64,000 nt of DNA from F23-D06 sp947165685 (GTDB lineage: Bacteria > Bacteroidota > Bacteroidia > Bacteroidales > WCHB1-69), in the NCBI GenBank assembly GCA_947165685.1, contig CAMVBK010000001.1:1-64000 (forward strand). The letters run 5' to 3'. Positions 19,935-36,008 of the stretch are shown piece by piece. A program made the position numbers and the translations under genes. Position 1 is the stretch's first letter. The number at the start of each line of letters is the position of its first letter. Under the pieces are notes generated by a model. It made no database searches, was not told the origin of the DNA, and was given only the letters and a program-made list of their open reading frames with translations.

Positions 19935-20109
19935 CCAGCTTATTTAAAAATCGTTATTAGGATGGGAAGAAATGGCGGGGGGTGTTTATAACGATTTGAT
20001 TAAGAATGATTTGAGGGGTTTTGTTTTAGTGCTGTTTTGAAAAGTGGGGTGGGGCAGAAGTGTTCGTTTTGCGGATAATTGAAAGAATAAATGACAAAAA
20101 TATAAAGAA

Positions 20110-20298
20110 ATGAAGATAGTGAATTATTTTAAAGAAGTGTATGAGGAGCTGGTTCACAAGACGAGCTGGCCGACCATGCAAGAGCTTGGAAATAGTGTTG
20201 TGGTGGTGTCTATTGCTTCCCTTATAATCGCGTTAATCGTGTTTTTGATGGATGCCATCTTCAATCTGGGCATGAGTGTAATGTTCCCGACTGTCTAG
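20110..20298 (+). CDS. secE: Preprotein translocase subunit SecE
   Basis: The 62-residue protein is the small essential subunit of the SecYEG inner-membrane channel. The N-terminal amphipathic part carries the conserved segment YEELVHKTSWPTMQEL, with the typical K-(T/V)-x-WP motif. It is followed by one transmembrane helix (about residues 28-55). This single-helix form is usual outside the Gammaproteobacteria. nusG follows after 38 bases, the conserved bacterial order. Confidence 0.95.
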   Translation: MKIVNYFKEVYEELVHKTSWPTMQELGNSVVVVSIASLIIALIVFLMDAIFNLGMSVMFPTV

Positions 20299-20336
20299 TT
20301 TCTTTTCACAGGCATTGTATCCAAAGACATTGAGGC

Positions 20337-20891
20337 ATGGCTGAGTTAGAGCGCAAGTGGTACGTGATTAAATCGATCACGGGGACAGAGAAGAAAGTAA
20401 AGCAGAACATCGAGAGTGAAGTGGCGCTTTCCAATCTGAAGGAGTCCGTTTTTGAGGTTCTCATTCCTACGGAGAAGGTTTTCCACAGCACGAAGAACGG
20501 AAAGAAAGTGGTTAAGGAGCGCAACTACTTCCCGAGCTACATATTCGTTGAGGCGATTATGACGCAGGAGGTGTGTGCCAAACTACTTGAGATTCCCGGC
20601 GTGTTGGGTTTCGTGGGGTGCAAACGCAAAAGCGACCCACCTATCGCGTTGCGCAAAGACGAGGTTTCCCGCCTGTTGGGTAAGGTTGACGAACTCTCCA
20701 CCCAGGATGAGTTCCTTCTCCAGCCTTACGTGGTTGGCGAGGAGGTCAAGGTGATCGATGGACCTTTCAACACTTTCAACGGTATCATCGAGGAGATTGA
20801 CACCGAGAAGAAGAAGCTGAAGATTACGGTGAAAATCTTCGGCCGTAAGACCCCGCTTGAGCTGGGCTTTATGCAGGTTGAAAAAATATAG
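20337..20891 (+). CDS. nusG: Transcription termination/antitermination factor NusG
   Basis: The 184-residue protein binds RNA polymerase and couples transcription with Rho or the ribosome. The N-terminal NGN domain shows KWYVIKSITGTEKKV and the RNYFPSYIFVEA segment. The C-terminal KOW domain (about residues 130-184) has VVGEEVKVIDGPFNTFNGII. The length is standard. It is transcribed between secE and rplK, as in most bacteria. The start at 20337 gives the expected MAELERKWY N-terminus. Confidence 0.95.
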   Translation: MAELERKWYVIKSITGTEKKVKQNIESEVALSNLKESVFEVLIPTEKVFHSTKNGKKVVKERNYFPSYIFVEAIMTQEVCAKLLEIPGVLGFVGCKRKSDPPIALRKDEVSRLLGKVDELSTQDEFLLQPYVVGEEVKVIDGPFNTFNGIIEEIDTEKKKLKITVKIFGRKTPLELGFMQVEKI

Positions 20892-20929
20892 TGCCTGACA
20901 ATTAGTTACAAACAAAAAAATCAAAAAAA

Positions 20930-21379
20930 ATGGCAAAAGAAGTAGCTGGCTTAATTAAGTTACAGATTAAGGGAGGTGCCGCCAATCCGTCACCGCCGGT
21001 AGGTCCCGCTTTGGGTTCCAAGGGCGTGAACATCATGGAATTTTGCAAGCAGTTTAATTCGCGTACGCAGGATTTAGCTGGCAAAGTTATTCCGGTCATT
21101 ATTACAGTCTATAAGGACAAGTCCTTTGACTTTGTGACCAAAACGCCGCCGGTAGCTGTACAGGTTATGGAGGCCGCCAAACTTCAGAAGGGATCTGGTG
21201 AACCGAACCGCACGAAAGTGGGTACGATCACTTGGGACCAAGTGCGCAGCATTGCCGAGATCAAGATGAAGGACCTGAATTGCTTCACAATCGAGTCCGC
21301 CATGTCAATGGTCGCCGGCACCGCCCGCAGCATGGGTGTCAACGTTAAAGGAGGCCAGAATCCTTTCGAGCAAAATTAA
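20930..21379 (+). CDS. rplK: 50S ribosomal protein L11
   Basis: The 149-residue protein is part of the GTPase-associated centre and binds 23S rRNA with L10 and L7/L12. The N-terminal domain has GAANPSPPVGPALGSKGVNI, and the C-terminal RNA-binding domain ends with the typical GTARSMGVNV segment. Length and order (nusG-rplK-rplA) are canonical. It is separated from rplA by 22 bases. Confidence 0.97.
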   Translation: MAKEVAGLIKLQIKGGAANPSPPVGPALGSKGVNIMEFCKQFNSRTQDLAGKVIPVIITVYKDKSFDFVTKTPPVAVQVMEAAKLQKGSGEPNRTKVGTITWDQVRSIAEIKMKDLNCFTIESAMSMVAGTARSMGVNVKGGQNPFEQN

Positions 21380-21401
21380 TTAACAAGTAAAATCAAATCA
21401 A

Positions 21402-22097
21402 ATGGCTAAGATATCAAAAAAACGCAAAGAGGCTTTTGCTAAATTTGATAAGAGCAAGCAGTATGCTCTGCCTGAAGCTATCCAAGTGGTGAAGAACCTT
21501 ACCTACACCAAATTTGATGCTTCTTTCGACATTGATGTCCGTTTGGGCGTCGATCCGAGAAAGGCCAACCAAATGGTGCGTGGTATCGTGACGCTGCCGC
21601 ACGGAACGGGCAAGGAGGTGCGCGTGCTGGTGCTCTGCACCCCCGACAAGGAGGAAGAGGCAAAGGCTGCGGGCGCTGATTTCGTGGGCTTGGAAGAGTA
21701 TGTCGATAAGATCAAGCAGGGCTGGACGGATGTTGACGTCATCATCACCATGCCGAGCGTGATGCCGAAGATCGGTGCGCTGGGTAGAATCCTCGGTCCC
21801 CGCGGATTGATGCCCAACCCGAAATCCGGTACCGTGACGATGGAGATTGGCAAGGCCGTGTCAGAGGTGAAAGCCGGTAAGATCGACTTCAAGGTTGATA
21901 AGTACGGTATCATCCACACGTCCATCGGCAAGAACCGCTTCTCCGTTGACCAGCTGACCGACAATGCTCGCGAAATGCTGGCTACGGTGATCAAACTCAA
22001 ACCGACCAGTGCGAAGGGTACGTACATCAAGAGCATCTACCTCTCCACCACCATGAGCCCCGGCGTGCAGGTTGATCCGAAATCAGTTGCTTTATAA
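21402..22097 (+). CDS. rplA: 50S ribosomal protein L1
   Basis: The 231-residue protein forms the L1 stalk and, in other bacteria, also represses its own operon by binding its mRNA. Recognisable are the FDIDVRLGVDPRKANQMVRG region, the GRILGPRGLMPNPKSGTVT loop, and the C-terminal TKGTY-like ending (SAKGTYIKSIYLSTTMSPG). It is tightly spaced with rplK and rplJ (16 bases to rplJ). Confidence 0.97.
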   Translation: MAKISKKRKEAFAKFDKSKQYALPEAIQVVKNLTYTKFDASFDIDVRLGVDPRKANQMVRGIVTLPHGTGKEVRVLVLCTPDKEEEAKAAGADFVGLEEYVDKIKQGWTDVDVIITMPSVMPKIGALGRILGPRGLMPNPKSGTVTMEIGKAVSEVKAGKIDFKVDKYGIIHTSIGKNRFSVDQLTDNAREMLATVIKLKPTSAKGTYIKSIYLSTTMSPGVQVDPKSVAL

Positions 22098-22113
22098 AAA
22101 GAATTAGTTAGTT

Positions 22114-22632
22114 ATGAACAAAGAACAAAAAAGTCAGATTATTGAAGAAATTTCCCAGGACTTGGCTAACTATTCTCATGTATATGTGACGGATATTTCC
22201 GGATTCACAGTTAGCACAGTCAACCAGTTACGCAAGTTGTGCTTCAGCAAGGACGTGAAGTTGAAAGTGGTGAAAAACACCCTTCTGAAACGTGCCATGG
22301 ACCAGTCGGAAAAGGACTATTCAGAGTTGTATGAGACCCTGAACGGCCCGACGGCAGTCATGCTGTGCAACACGGGTAACGTGCCTGCGAAGTTGATAAA
22401 GGACTTCCGGGCGAAAAATGCGAAGCCCCTCATCAAGGCTGCCTTCATTGAAGAGGCTGTCTATATTGGCGACGACCAGTTGGAGACGCTTTGCAACATC
22501 AAGTCCCGCGAGGAATTGATCGGCGACATCGTGGCATTGCTGCAATCACCTGCAAAACAGGTTATCTCTGCTTTGCAGTCTGGTGGCGGCAAGTTGGCCG
22601 GTATCGTCAAAACGCTCTCCGAGAGAGAGTAA
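22114..22632 (+). CDS. rplJ: 50S ribosomal protein L10
   Basis: The 172-residue protein is the base of the L7/L12 stalk. The N-terminal rRNA-binding domain includes YVTDISGFTVSTVNQLRKLC and KLKVVKNTLLKRAM. The C-terminal helix, which binds L7/L12 dimers, ends with the lysine- and glycine-rich SGGGKLAGIVKTLSERE. The gap before it is only 16 bases, so no separate long leader for L10 autoregulation is evident. Confidence 0.96.
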   Translation: MNKEQKSQIIEEISQDLANYSHVYVTDISGFTVSTVNQLRKLCFSKDVKLKVVKNTLLKRAMDQSEKDYSELYETLNGPTAVMLCNTGNVPAKLIKDFRAKNAKPLIKAAFIEEAVYIGDDQLETLCNIKSREELIGDIVALLQSPAKQVISALQSGGGKLAGIVKTLSERE

Positions 22633-22683
22633 AAACAACAAAAACAAATCAAATTTAGTAAAAACTATAAAAAAAATAACATT

Positions 22684-23061
22684 ATGGCAGATTTGAAAGC
22701 ATTTGCAGAACAATTAGTGAACTTGACCGTTAAAGAAGTTAACGAGTTAGCTCAAATCCTGAAAGACGAATACGGCATTGAGCCCGCAGCCGCCGCAGTT
22801 GCAGTGGCCGCTGGTCCCGCTGCTGGTGGTGCCGCCGCCGCAGAGGAGAAAACCGAGTTCGATGTGATCCTGAAAGCCGCCGGTGGCCAAAAGCTGCAGG
22901 TTGTGAAGTTGGTGAAAGACCTCACCAGCCTCGGTCTGAAGGAAGCCAAGGAACTGGTTGACGGTGCTCCCAAGGCTGTGAAGGAAGGCATCTCCAAGGA
23001 AGAGGCTGAATCCCTCAAGAAATCCCTCGAGGAAGCCGGTGCCGAAGTTGAAATTAAATAG
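22684..23061 (+). CDS. rplL: 50S ribosomal protein L7/L12
   Basis: The 125-residue protein is present in multiple copies on the ribosome and recruits the GTPase translation factors. The N-terminal dimerisation domain and Ala/Gly-rich hinge (about residues 37-55) lead to the C-terminal factor-binding domain, with EKTEFDVILKAAGGQKLQVV and LKEAKELVDGAPKAVKEG. The length is standard. A strong hairpin follows before rpoB. Confidence 0.97.
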   Translation: MADLKAFAEQLVNLTVKEVNELAQILKDEYGIEPAAAAVAVAAGPAAGGAAAAEEKTEFDVILKAAGGQKLQVVKLVKDLTSLGLKEAKELVDGAPKAVKEGISKEEAESLKKSLEEAGAEVEIK

Positions 23062-23083
23062 TTTCGACCTATCCTGCAAGCAA

Positions 23084-23122
23084 AAGAACAATGCTTCCAC
23101 TTCGGGTGGAAGCCTTGTTCTT
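23084..23122 (+). terminator. rplL-rpoB intergenic hairpin (attenuator or processing site)
   Basis: Bases 23084-23100 pair with 23106-23122 over 16 bp with a single mismatch, closing a TTCGG loop. No long T-run follows. In other bacteria this spot holds an attenuator and RNase III site that reduces rpoBC expression relative to the ribosomal genes; the same role is inferred here. Confidence 0.7.
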
Positions 23123-23199
23123 ATTGCTGTTTTATAATACCTGCTGATTGGTATTCCGTTTAATAATCAGTATTTTCGTCAATTAAAAAACATACAGCC

Positions 23200-27003
<3,804 letters not shown>

Positions 27004-27025
27004 GAAATAAAAACATCTGAAAGAA

Positions 27026-31312
<4,287 letters not shown>

Positions 31313-31348
31313 GAATTAAGAGTTTAGAATTAAGAATTAAGAGTTAAT
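31313..31348 (+). repeat. A/T-rich direct repeats between rpoC and the DUF3467 gene
   Basis: Imperfect copies of GAATTAAGA / GAGTTTA-type 8-9-mers fill the whole intergenic gap. Similar A/T direct repeats lie at 34263-34297, 46525-46552 and 48430-48475, always between genes. Confidence 0.6.
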
Positions 31349-31654
31349 ATGGCTGAAGAAAAGAAAGAACAACAGATAGATTTGAGCATCAGTGAAGAGG
31401 TGGCGAAGGGGGTGTATTCCAACCTGGCCATCCTTTCCCACTCCGAGAACGAATTTTTCGTGGACTTTGCGGCTCTTTCCCCTGGGATTCCGAAGGCGGT
31501 GGTGCGTTCCCGCGTCATCATGACTCCGGTCAATGCCAAGCGTTTGTTTCGTGCTTTGCAGGACAATCTGTCAAAGTATGAGGAACAGTTTGGTGTCATC
31601 CAGGATCGTCCAAACCAGATGCCCCCGTTCATGAGCGGCGGCGGTCTGGCCTAA
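31349..31654 (+). CDS. DUF3467 family protein
   Basis: The 101-residue protein is a small conserved protein of unknown function that in Bacteroidota regularly follows rpoC. The family core is visible as GVYSNLAILSHSENEFFVDF and VVRSRVIMTPVNAKRLFRAL, with a C-terminal Pro/Gly-rich tail. There is no signal peptide, so it should be cytoplasmic. Its position suggests co-transcription with rpoBC; a terminator follows within 35 bases. Confidence 0.85.
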   Translation: MAEEKKEQQIDLSISEEVAKGVYSNLAILSHSENEFFVDFAALSPGIPKAVVRSRVIMTPVNAKRLFRALQDNLSKYEEQFGVIQDRPNQMPPFMSGGGLA

Positions 31655-31688
31655 GTAGACTACGTTCAACTTTTTTATAAATTTTGTG

Positions 31689-31719
31689 GCGGTCGGGAGT
31701 TGTTTTCGACCGCTTTTTT
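31689..31719 (+). terminator. Rho-independent terminator of the rpoBC operon
   Basis: The stem GCGGTCG/CGACCGC has an 11-base loop and is followed by TTTTTT. The T-tract overlaps the probable -33 element of the gcvT promoter. Confidence 0.8.
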
Positions 31720-31750
31720 GTTAGAGGTCAAAGAAAAAAGTGTACTTTTG
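31717..31750 (+). promoter_or_regulatory. gcvT promoter
   Basis: TTTG (31717-31720) and TACTTTTG (31743-31750) are separated by 22 bases, matching the Bacteroidota -33/-7 consensus. They lie 41 bases before the gcvT start codon. Confidence 0.65.
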
Positions 31751-31790
31751 CGCTTTCAAATGTTTATAAACAACTAAAACCTAATTCAAT

Positions 31791-32885
31791 ATGAAAGAAA
31801 CCGTTTACAGAGCAAAACATGAGGCGTTGGGCGCCAAAATGGAAGAGTTTGCAGGCTTTTACATGCCGATTCAGTATGACAGCATCACCAACGAACACCT
31901 GCAGGTGCGCAACAAAGTGGGTGTGTTTGATGTTTCACACATGGGTGAGTTCACCGTGAAGGGACCCAAGGCACTGGCTCTGCTGCAGCGTATCACCACG
32001 AACGATGTGGCCGCTTTGTTCCCCGGCAAGGTGCAGTACAGCTGCTTCCCGAACGGCAAGGGCGGCATTGTTGACGACCTGCTGGTGTATAATCTCCACG
32101 ATGAAGATTATCTGTTGGTGGTGAATGCCGCCAACATCGACAAAGACTGGGCATGGGTCGTTGAGCAGAACAAGGCTTTCGGTGCTGAAATCGAGAACAT
32201 TTCCGACAGCATTTCCCAATTGGCTGTCCAGGGTCCGTTGGCCCTTAAAGCCATGCAGAAGTTGACCAGTGCCAACGTCATTGACATGGAGTATTACACC
32301 AACCAGATCATCACGTTCGCTGGCATCGACAACATCCTCTTCTCCACAACCGGTTACACGGGCAGTGGCGGATGCGAAATTTATTTCAGAAACGAGGATG
32401 CCATGAAGATCTGGGACGCCGTGTTTGAAGCGGGTGCAGAATTCGACATCAAACCCATCGGTTTGGGCGCACGCGACACCCTGCGCTTGGAAATGGGCTT
32501 CTGCCTGTACGGCCACGAAATTGACGACACCATTTCCCCGATCGAGGCCGGTTTGGGTTGGATCACCAAATTCGTGGATGGCAAGGATTTCATTGACCGC
32601 AAATATATGGAAGACTTGAAGGCTAACGGTGTGACGAGAAAAATTGCCGGTTTCGAGCTGATTGACCGGGGTATCCCGAGAAACGGCTACGAAGTGTGCG
32701 ATGCCGAGGGCAATGTCATCGGTGAGGTTCGCTCCGGCACTTTCGGCCCGTCTGTGAACAAAGGTATCGGCACGGCGCTTATCAAGAAGGAATTCGCGAA
32801 GTCCGGTACGGAAATCTTCATCAAAGTGCGCAACCGCCTGCTCAAGGCTGTCACGGTGAAGATGCCGTTCTACAAAGCCGAGTAA
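31791..32885 (+). CDS. gcvT: Aminomethyltransferase, glycine cleavage T protein
   Basis: The 364-residue protein transfers the methylene group from the lipoyl arm of the H protein to tetrahydrofolate, releasing ammonia. Family signatures include FDVSHMGEFTVKGPKAL, the folate-site region GGIVDDLLVYNL, and TGYTGSGGCEIYF. The C-terminal barrel has GTFGPSVNKGIGTAL. The length is usual. It stands alone with its own promoter and terminator; no other gcv gene is in the window. Confidence 0.96.
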   Translation: MKETVYRAKHEALGAKMEEFAGFYMPIQYDSITNEHLQVRNKVGVFDVSHMGEFTVKGPKALALLQRITTNDVAALFPGKVQYSCFPNGKGGIVDDLLVYNLHDEDYLLVVNAANIDKDWAWVVEQNKAFGAEIENISDSISQLAVQGPLALKAMQKLTSANVIDMEYYTNQIITFAGIDNILFSTTGYTGSGGCEIYFRNEDAMKIWDAVFEAGAEFDIKPIGLGARDTLRLEMGFCLYGHEIDDTISPIEAGLGWITKFVDGKDFIDRKYMEDLKANGVTRKIAGFELIDRGIPRNGYEVCDAEGNVIGEVRSGTFGPSVNKGIGTALIKKEFAKSGTEIFIKVRNRLLKAVTVKMPFYKAE

Positions 32886-32913
32886 TCAGCGTCGTTTTCC
32901 AAGTTACTAAAAT

Positions 32914-32950
32914 AAAAAAGTCCGGACGGGTTGCCGTTCGGACTTTTTTT
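32914..32950. terminator. Bidirectional terminator between gcvT and the cytidylate-kinase-like gene
   Basis: A 16-bp stem (32914-32929 with 32934-32949, one G-T pair) is flanked by A-run and T-run arms. It can therefore stop transcription from gcvT on the plus strand and from the convergent gene on the minus strand. Confidence 0.88.
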
Positions 32951-33011
32951 AGACCTGGAGACTATATAGACGATTTGTGATGTGCGATTCCCAATCACAC
33001 ATCAATCGTCA

Positions 33012-33644
33012 TTATATTTTGTATTTACGACGAATATTTTCAGCAAGGAATTGCGCGATTTGGTCGGTGGTGAAGGGCGACACGTTGAGCACGATGTCGT
33101 AGTTGCGGGCATCGTAGCGGGAAACCTCGGCGAAGGCTTGGGTGTAGTTTTCGCGGGCTTTGTCAAGACGCTCCATAATTTCGCGGGCTTTTTTCTCGTC
33201 AATGCCCTGTTTTTTCATTAGGCGTGCAATGCGTGCTTCCGGTCTGGCGATGAGGAAAATCCGTATGGCGTTCGGGTTGTCCTTGAAGATATGGAATCCG
33301 GTGCGCCCCACGATGATGCAGGACTCCTGTTCGGCTAAGTTGCGGAGAATCCGGGACTCCTCATAATACAGCTGTTTCGAATTTACTTCAAAGGTCTCGT
33401 AAGCGATGGCGGCCGTGGTGCCGAACTGCTTGTAGAACCGGCAGAACTCCGACCACCAGTTCGGTCTCTCCGCCTTGATTTTTTCCACCTGCTCTTCGGA
33501 GAGGTGGTATTTGTCCAAGATGGATGCAAGAATCTCTTTGCCATAGACTTTAAAGCCAAGTAGCTCGCCTAATTTCAAGGCAATTTCCTTGCCGCCGGAG
33601 CCGGCCTCGCGATTGATGGTGATGACGATTTTTTGGTTTTCCAT
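33012..33644 (-). CDS. Cytidylate-kinase-like family protein
   Basis: The 210-residue protein belongs to the AAA/cytidylate-kinase-like NTP-binding family common in gut Bacteroidota. A P-loop variant is seen near the start (TINREAGSGGKEIALKLGE). Later come the RTGFHIF and RIFLIARPEARIARLMKKQG segments, typical of the family's nucleotide-monophosphate site and lid. The start at 33644 (MENQKIVITI) was chosen because the promoter motif TACTTTTG lies just upstream (33674-33681, minus strand) and would exclude the longer frame. The substrate is not known. Confidence 0.82.
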   Translation of the reverse strand: MENQKIVITINREAGSGGKEIALKLGELLGFKVYGKEILASILDKYHLSEEQVEKIKAERPNWWSEFCRFYKQFGTTAAIAYETFEVNSKQLYYEESRILRNLAEQESCIIVGRTGFHIFKDNPNAIRIFLIARPEARIARLMKKQGIDEKKAREIMERLDKARENYTQAFAEVSRYDARNYDIVLNVSPFTTDQIAQFLAENIRRKYKI

Positions 33645-33673
33645 ATCGTTTTTTTTCTTCGTAATTGAGACGG

Positions 33674-33681
33674 CAAAAGTA
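33674..33681 (-). promoter_or_regulatory. -7 promoter element of the cytidylate-kinase-like gene
   Basis: TACTTTTG followed by C on the minus strand, 29 bases before the start codon, fits the Bacteroidota consensus and decides the choice of start. Confidence 0.6.
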
Positions 33682-33761
33682 CGAATTTTCGGTTTACGAT
33701 TTACGCTTTTGTTTTGTTTTTCTAAGTCATTGTTCACTGCTCTCTATTCGCTAAAAATTGC

Positions 33762-33769
33762 TACTTTTG
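33762..33769 (+). promoter_or_regulatory. -7 promoter element of the guanine deaminase gene
   Basis: TACTTTTG followed by C, 23 bases before the start codon of the deaminase gene. The divergent promoter at 33674 lies about 80 bases away. No good -33 element at the usual spacing is seen. Confidence 0.55.
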
Positions 33770-33792
33770 CACCTTGAAAAAATCAGACGAGT

Positions 33793-34263
33793 ATGTACAA
33801 TCCGGAATATATGGAAGAGGCCATTCGGTTAGCCAACGAGTGTTTTGAGACGGGGACAGGCGGTCCGTTCGGGGCCGTGGTGGTGAAGGACGGCGAGATT
33901 GTGGGGCGTGGCCGCAACATGGTGACGGCGCACAACGACCCCACGGCGCACGCGGAGGTGCAGGCCATCCGCGATGCATGCCGAAACCTCGGCACGTTCC
34001 AGCTCGACGGCTGTGAGCTGTACGCCAGCAGCGAACCCTGTCCGATGTGCTTCGGCGCCATCTACTGGGCGCGCCCTGACCGCATCTATTTCGGTGCGTC
34101 TTGCGAAGTGGCCGCTGACGCCGGTTTCGATGATACCTTCATCTACGAGGAAATCGGCAAGCCCGTCAGCGAGTATTCCATTCCCACGGAGCAGCACGAC
34201 GCGGCACTCGCAGCCGTGACATTTGAGCGCTGGAAACGGTTTGAGGGAAAGGTGGAGTATTAA
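33793..34263 (+). CDS. guaD: Guanine deaminase (CDA-fold nucleobase deaminase)
   Basis: The 156-residue protein deaminates guanine to xanthine in purine salvage or breakdown. The zinc site is complete: H53 and the catalytic E55 in PTAHAEVQAIRDAC, with C83 and C86 in SSEPCPMCFGAIYWARP. The tail AGFDDTFIYEEIGKP and its final WKRFEGKVEY closely resemble Bacillus-type GuaD rather than the tRNA deaminase TadA. The start codon follows its promoter by 23 bases. Guanine as substrate is inferred by resemblance. Confidence 0.82.
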   Translation: MYNPEYMEEAIRLANECFETGTGGPFGAVVVKDGEIVGRGRNMVTAHNDPTAHAEVQAIRDACRNLGTFQLDGCELYASSEPCPMCFGAIYWARPDRIYFGASCEVAADAGFDDTFIYEEIGKPVSEYSIPTEQHDAALAAVTFERWKRFEGKVEY

Positions 34264-34297
34264 TTGAGAATTGAGAATTAGAAATTGAGAATTGAGA
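34263..34297 (+). repeat. GAGAATT-type direct repeats before the methylase gene
   Basis: Four imperfect copies of TTGAGAA(T) fill the gap between the deaminase stop and the methylase start codon and run into the ATG at 34298. Confidence 0.6.
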
Positions 34298-35014
34298 ATG
34301 AACGGAAAGCTGTATTTGATTCCCACTCCCATTGCGGAGGGTGCGTTCGGGACCTTCTTCCCGACGGTGAACGCGGATATCATCAACGAAACGGACTTCT
34401 ATATCGTGGAGGCGTTGCGGACGGCGCGGCGTTTCCTGCGCTATGCGGGCATCCGGAAACCCATTGACGAGCTGACCTTCTTCGAACTGAACGAGCACAC
34501 GCAGGGGGTGGAGCTGAACGACTACCTGCAACCTTGCTTGGAGGGGAAGAACGTGGCCGTGATGTCGGAGGCGGGCGTGCCGTGCGTGGCCGACCCCGGG
34601 CACAAGGCGGTGGAGAAAGCGCACCAGTTAGGCATCGAGGTAGTACCGCTCATCGGACCCAGCTCGCTTATCCTCGCGTTGATGGGCAGCGGCATGAACG
34701 GACAGAGTTTTGTGTTCCACGGCTATCTGCCGGCGGAACAGTACGACCGGGAGAAGCGGCTGCAGGAGTTGGAAGCGGTGGCGGTGAAGACAGGGCAGAC
34801 GCAGATGTTCATCGAGACACCCTACCGCAACAACCGCATGACGGCCTCGATTTGCAAGGTCCTTCAACCGGCCACAAGAATCTGCATTGCCGCCAACCTG
34901 ACGGGCGAGAATGCGCTGCTGAAGACACAATCCGTGTCAAAATGGCGCAAATATTTCGAGAAGGAAGAAAGCCAATTGGGTAAGATTCCTTGTATTTATC
35001 TGATTAACAGATGA
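34298..35014 (+). CDS. RsmI-like SAM-dependent methyltransferase (tetrapyrrole methylase fold)
   Basis: The 238-residue protein has the TP-methylase fold of RsmI, which methylates the 2'-O of C1402 in 16S rRNA. The N-terminus KLYLIPTPIAEGAFGTFFP parallels the RsmI start (LYLVPTPIGN), and VMSEAGVPCVADPGHKAVEKAH and VVPLIGPSSLILALMGSGMNG are the SAM-site loops. It is shorter than canonical RsmI and belongs to a Bacteroidota paralogue group, so rRNA as substrate is likely but not certain. The start is the ATG at 34298. It lies directly after guaD, with no terminator between. Confidence 0.78.
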   Translation: MNGKLYLIPTPIAEGAFGTFFPTVNADIINETDFYIVEALRTARRFLRYAGIRKPIDELTFFELNEHTQGVELNDYLQPCLEGKNVAVMSEAGVPCVADPGHKAVEKAHQLGIEVVPLIGPSSLILALMGSGMNGQSFVFHGYLPAEQYDREKRLQELEAVAVKTGQTQMFIETPYRNNRMTASICKVLQPATRICIAANLTGENALLKTQSVSKWRKYFEKEESQLGKIPCIYLINR

Positions 35015-35057
35015 ATAATTTTTTTAGAAAAAAATGTCGGTGATAAAGAAAAAAATG

Positions 35058-35065
35058 TATTTTTG
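35058..35065 (+). promoter_or_regulatory. -7 promoter element of the tRNA operon
   Basis: TATTTTTG followed by C, 42 bases before the first tRNA, matches the Bacteroidota consensus. Confidence 0.6.
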
Positions 35066-35106
35066 CACCGTCATTTTTGAATGACACGTTCATTGGAAAA
35101 TGTGCT

Positions 35107-35189
35107 GCCATGGTGGTGGAATGGTAGACACGAGGGACTTAAAATCCCTTGCCCGCAAGGGCGTGTGGGTTCAAGTCCCACCCGTGGTA
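35107..35189 (+). tRNA. tRNA-Leu (anticodon UAA)
   Basis: An 83-base class II tRNA. The acceptor GCCATGG pairs with CCGTGGT (two G-T pairs), and the discriminator is A. The anticodon stem AGGGA/TCCCT encloses loop CTTAAAA with anticodon TAA. The long variable arm is TGCCCGCAAGGGCG, and the T-arm GTGGG/CCCAC has loop TTCAAGT. The CCA end is not encoded. Confidence 0.95.
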
Positions 35190-35195
35190 CGACAA

Positions 35196-35268
<73 letters not shown>

Positions 35269-35286
35269 CAAAGTCTTATAAAACAA

Positions 35287-35328
35287 CAAAAAATCAGCAA
35301 TTTACGGAAGTAGATTGCTGATTTTTTG
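35287..35328 (+). terminator. Terminator of the tRNA-Leu/tRNA-Gly operon
   Basis: A perfect 15-bp stem (35287-35301 with 35314-35328) has a 12-base loop and A-run/T-run arms. The next promoter element begins at the following base. Confidence 0.88.
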
Positions 35329-35336
35329 TATTTTTG
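35329..35336 (+). promoter_or_regulatory. -7 promoter element abutting the tRNA terminator
   Basis: TATTTTTG immediately follows the tRNA terminator stem and lies 19 bases before the start codon at 35355. Confidence 0.55.
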
Positions 35337-35354
35337 TGCGCTAAAATTGTACGT

Positions 35355-35987
35355 ATGGTTTCATATAAAAAGTTTTTTTCGATTCTGACTGTTATGCTGT
35401 GGAGCGTGCCTTCGTTTGCACAGTCGGATACCATTCACATCGGACAAATCTGGTCTTCTGTCCCAATTGTTGGAAAACTCGCCGATCTTCCGTTTGTTTT
35501 CGACGGAAAGGGCGAGTGGCGCTATGGAACTTTTAATTTTGAACTAAAATATTACCCGTGGACCATCGATGATTCTGCAGTATATGTTTATCGGGTGAAT
35601 TGGATTCATGAAAAGAAGAAACATGTTACATATCTTTCTGACAATGAAGGGAATATACGGCTTCGTTATTTGGATTTCAAGTTGGCGCGCGGTAGTTTTC
35701 TCTCTTTGGGAGATGTTGGATTATTCCTTTCGTATAATACCACCCTGGATGATTTTATCAAGGCATTCAACATCACGGATACTATAGAGTTCGGTCCCGA
35801 ATGCATGGCTCCGTATAATTATAAATTTAGACATTGTAGGCACAGGCAATTCACTAATTTGTGGTTCTATACGGACGAAGGGAGGCGTACGCATATTACT
35901 TTCAGCTTTGACCACAAGCGACGGCTGAGGTGTGTCGAGCTGGACTATTTCAATGCCGATAAGGTTGAGGTAAGGCCGTATAGGTAA
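35355..35987 (+). CDS. Secreted protein of unknown function (210 aa)
   Basis: I do not recognise the family. The start at 35355 (MVSYKKFFSILTVML) gives a signal peptide ending SFAQ at about residue 24; the upstream in-frame start at 35334 would overlap the promoter motif. The mature part is rich in aromatic residues and beta-prone, with no Cys pair pattern that suggests an enzyme, and looks like a small periplasmic or lipid-free secreted domain. The next gene begins 21 bases after its stop, so they are probably one operon. Confidence 0.65.
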   Translation: MVSYKKFFSILTVMLWSVPSFAQSDTIHIGQIWSSVPIVGKLADLPFVFDGKGEWRYGTFNFELKYYPWTIDDSAVYVYRVNWIHEKKKHVTYLSDNEGNIRLRYLDFKLARGSFLSLGDVGLFLSYNTTLDDFIKAFNITDTIEFGPECMAPYNYKFRHCRHRQFTNLWFYTDEGRRTHITFSFDHKRRLRCVELDYFNADKVEVRPYR

Positions 35988-36008
35988 AGGTTTGCTTATC
36001 GTTTGAGT

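Noticed and set aside
19775..20109. Search for tuf or tRNA-Trp before secE
   Set aside because: Neither is present in the window; the upstream neighbour is the adhesin-OmpA operon terminator.
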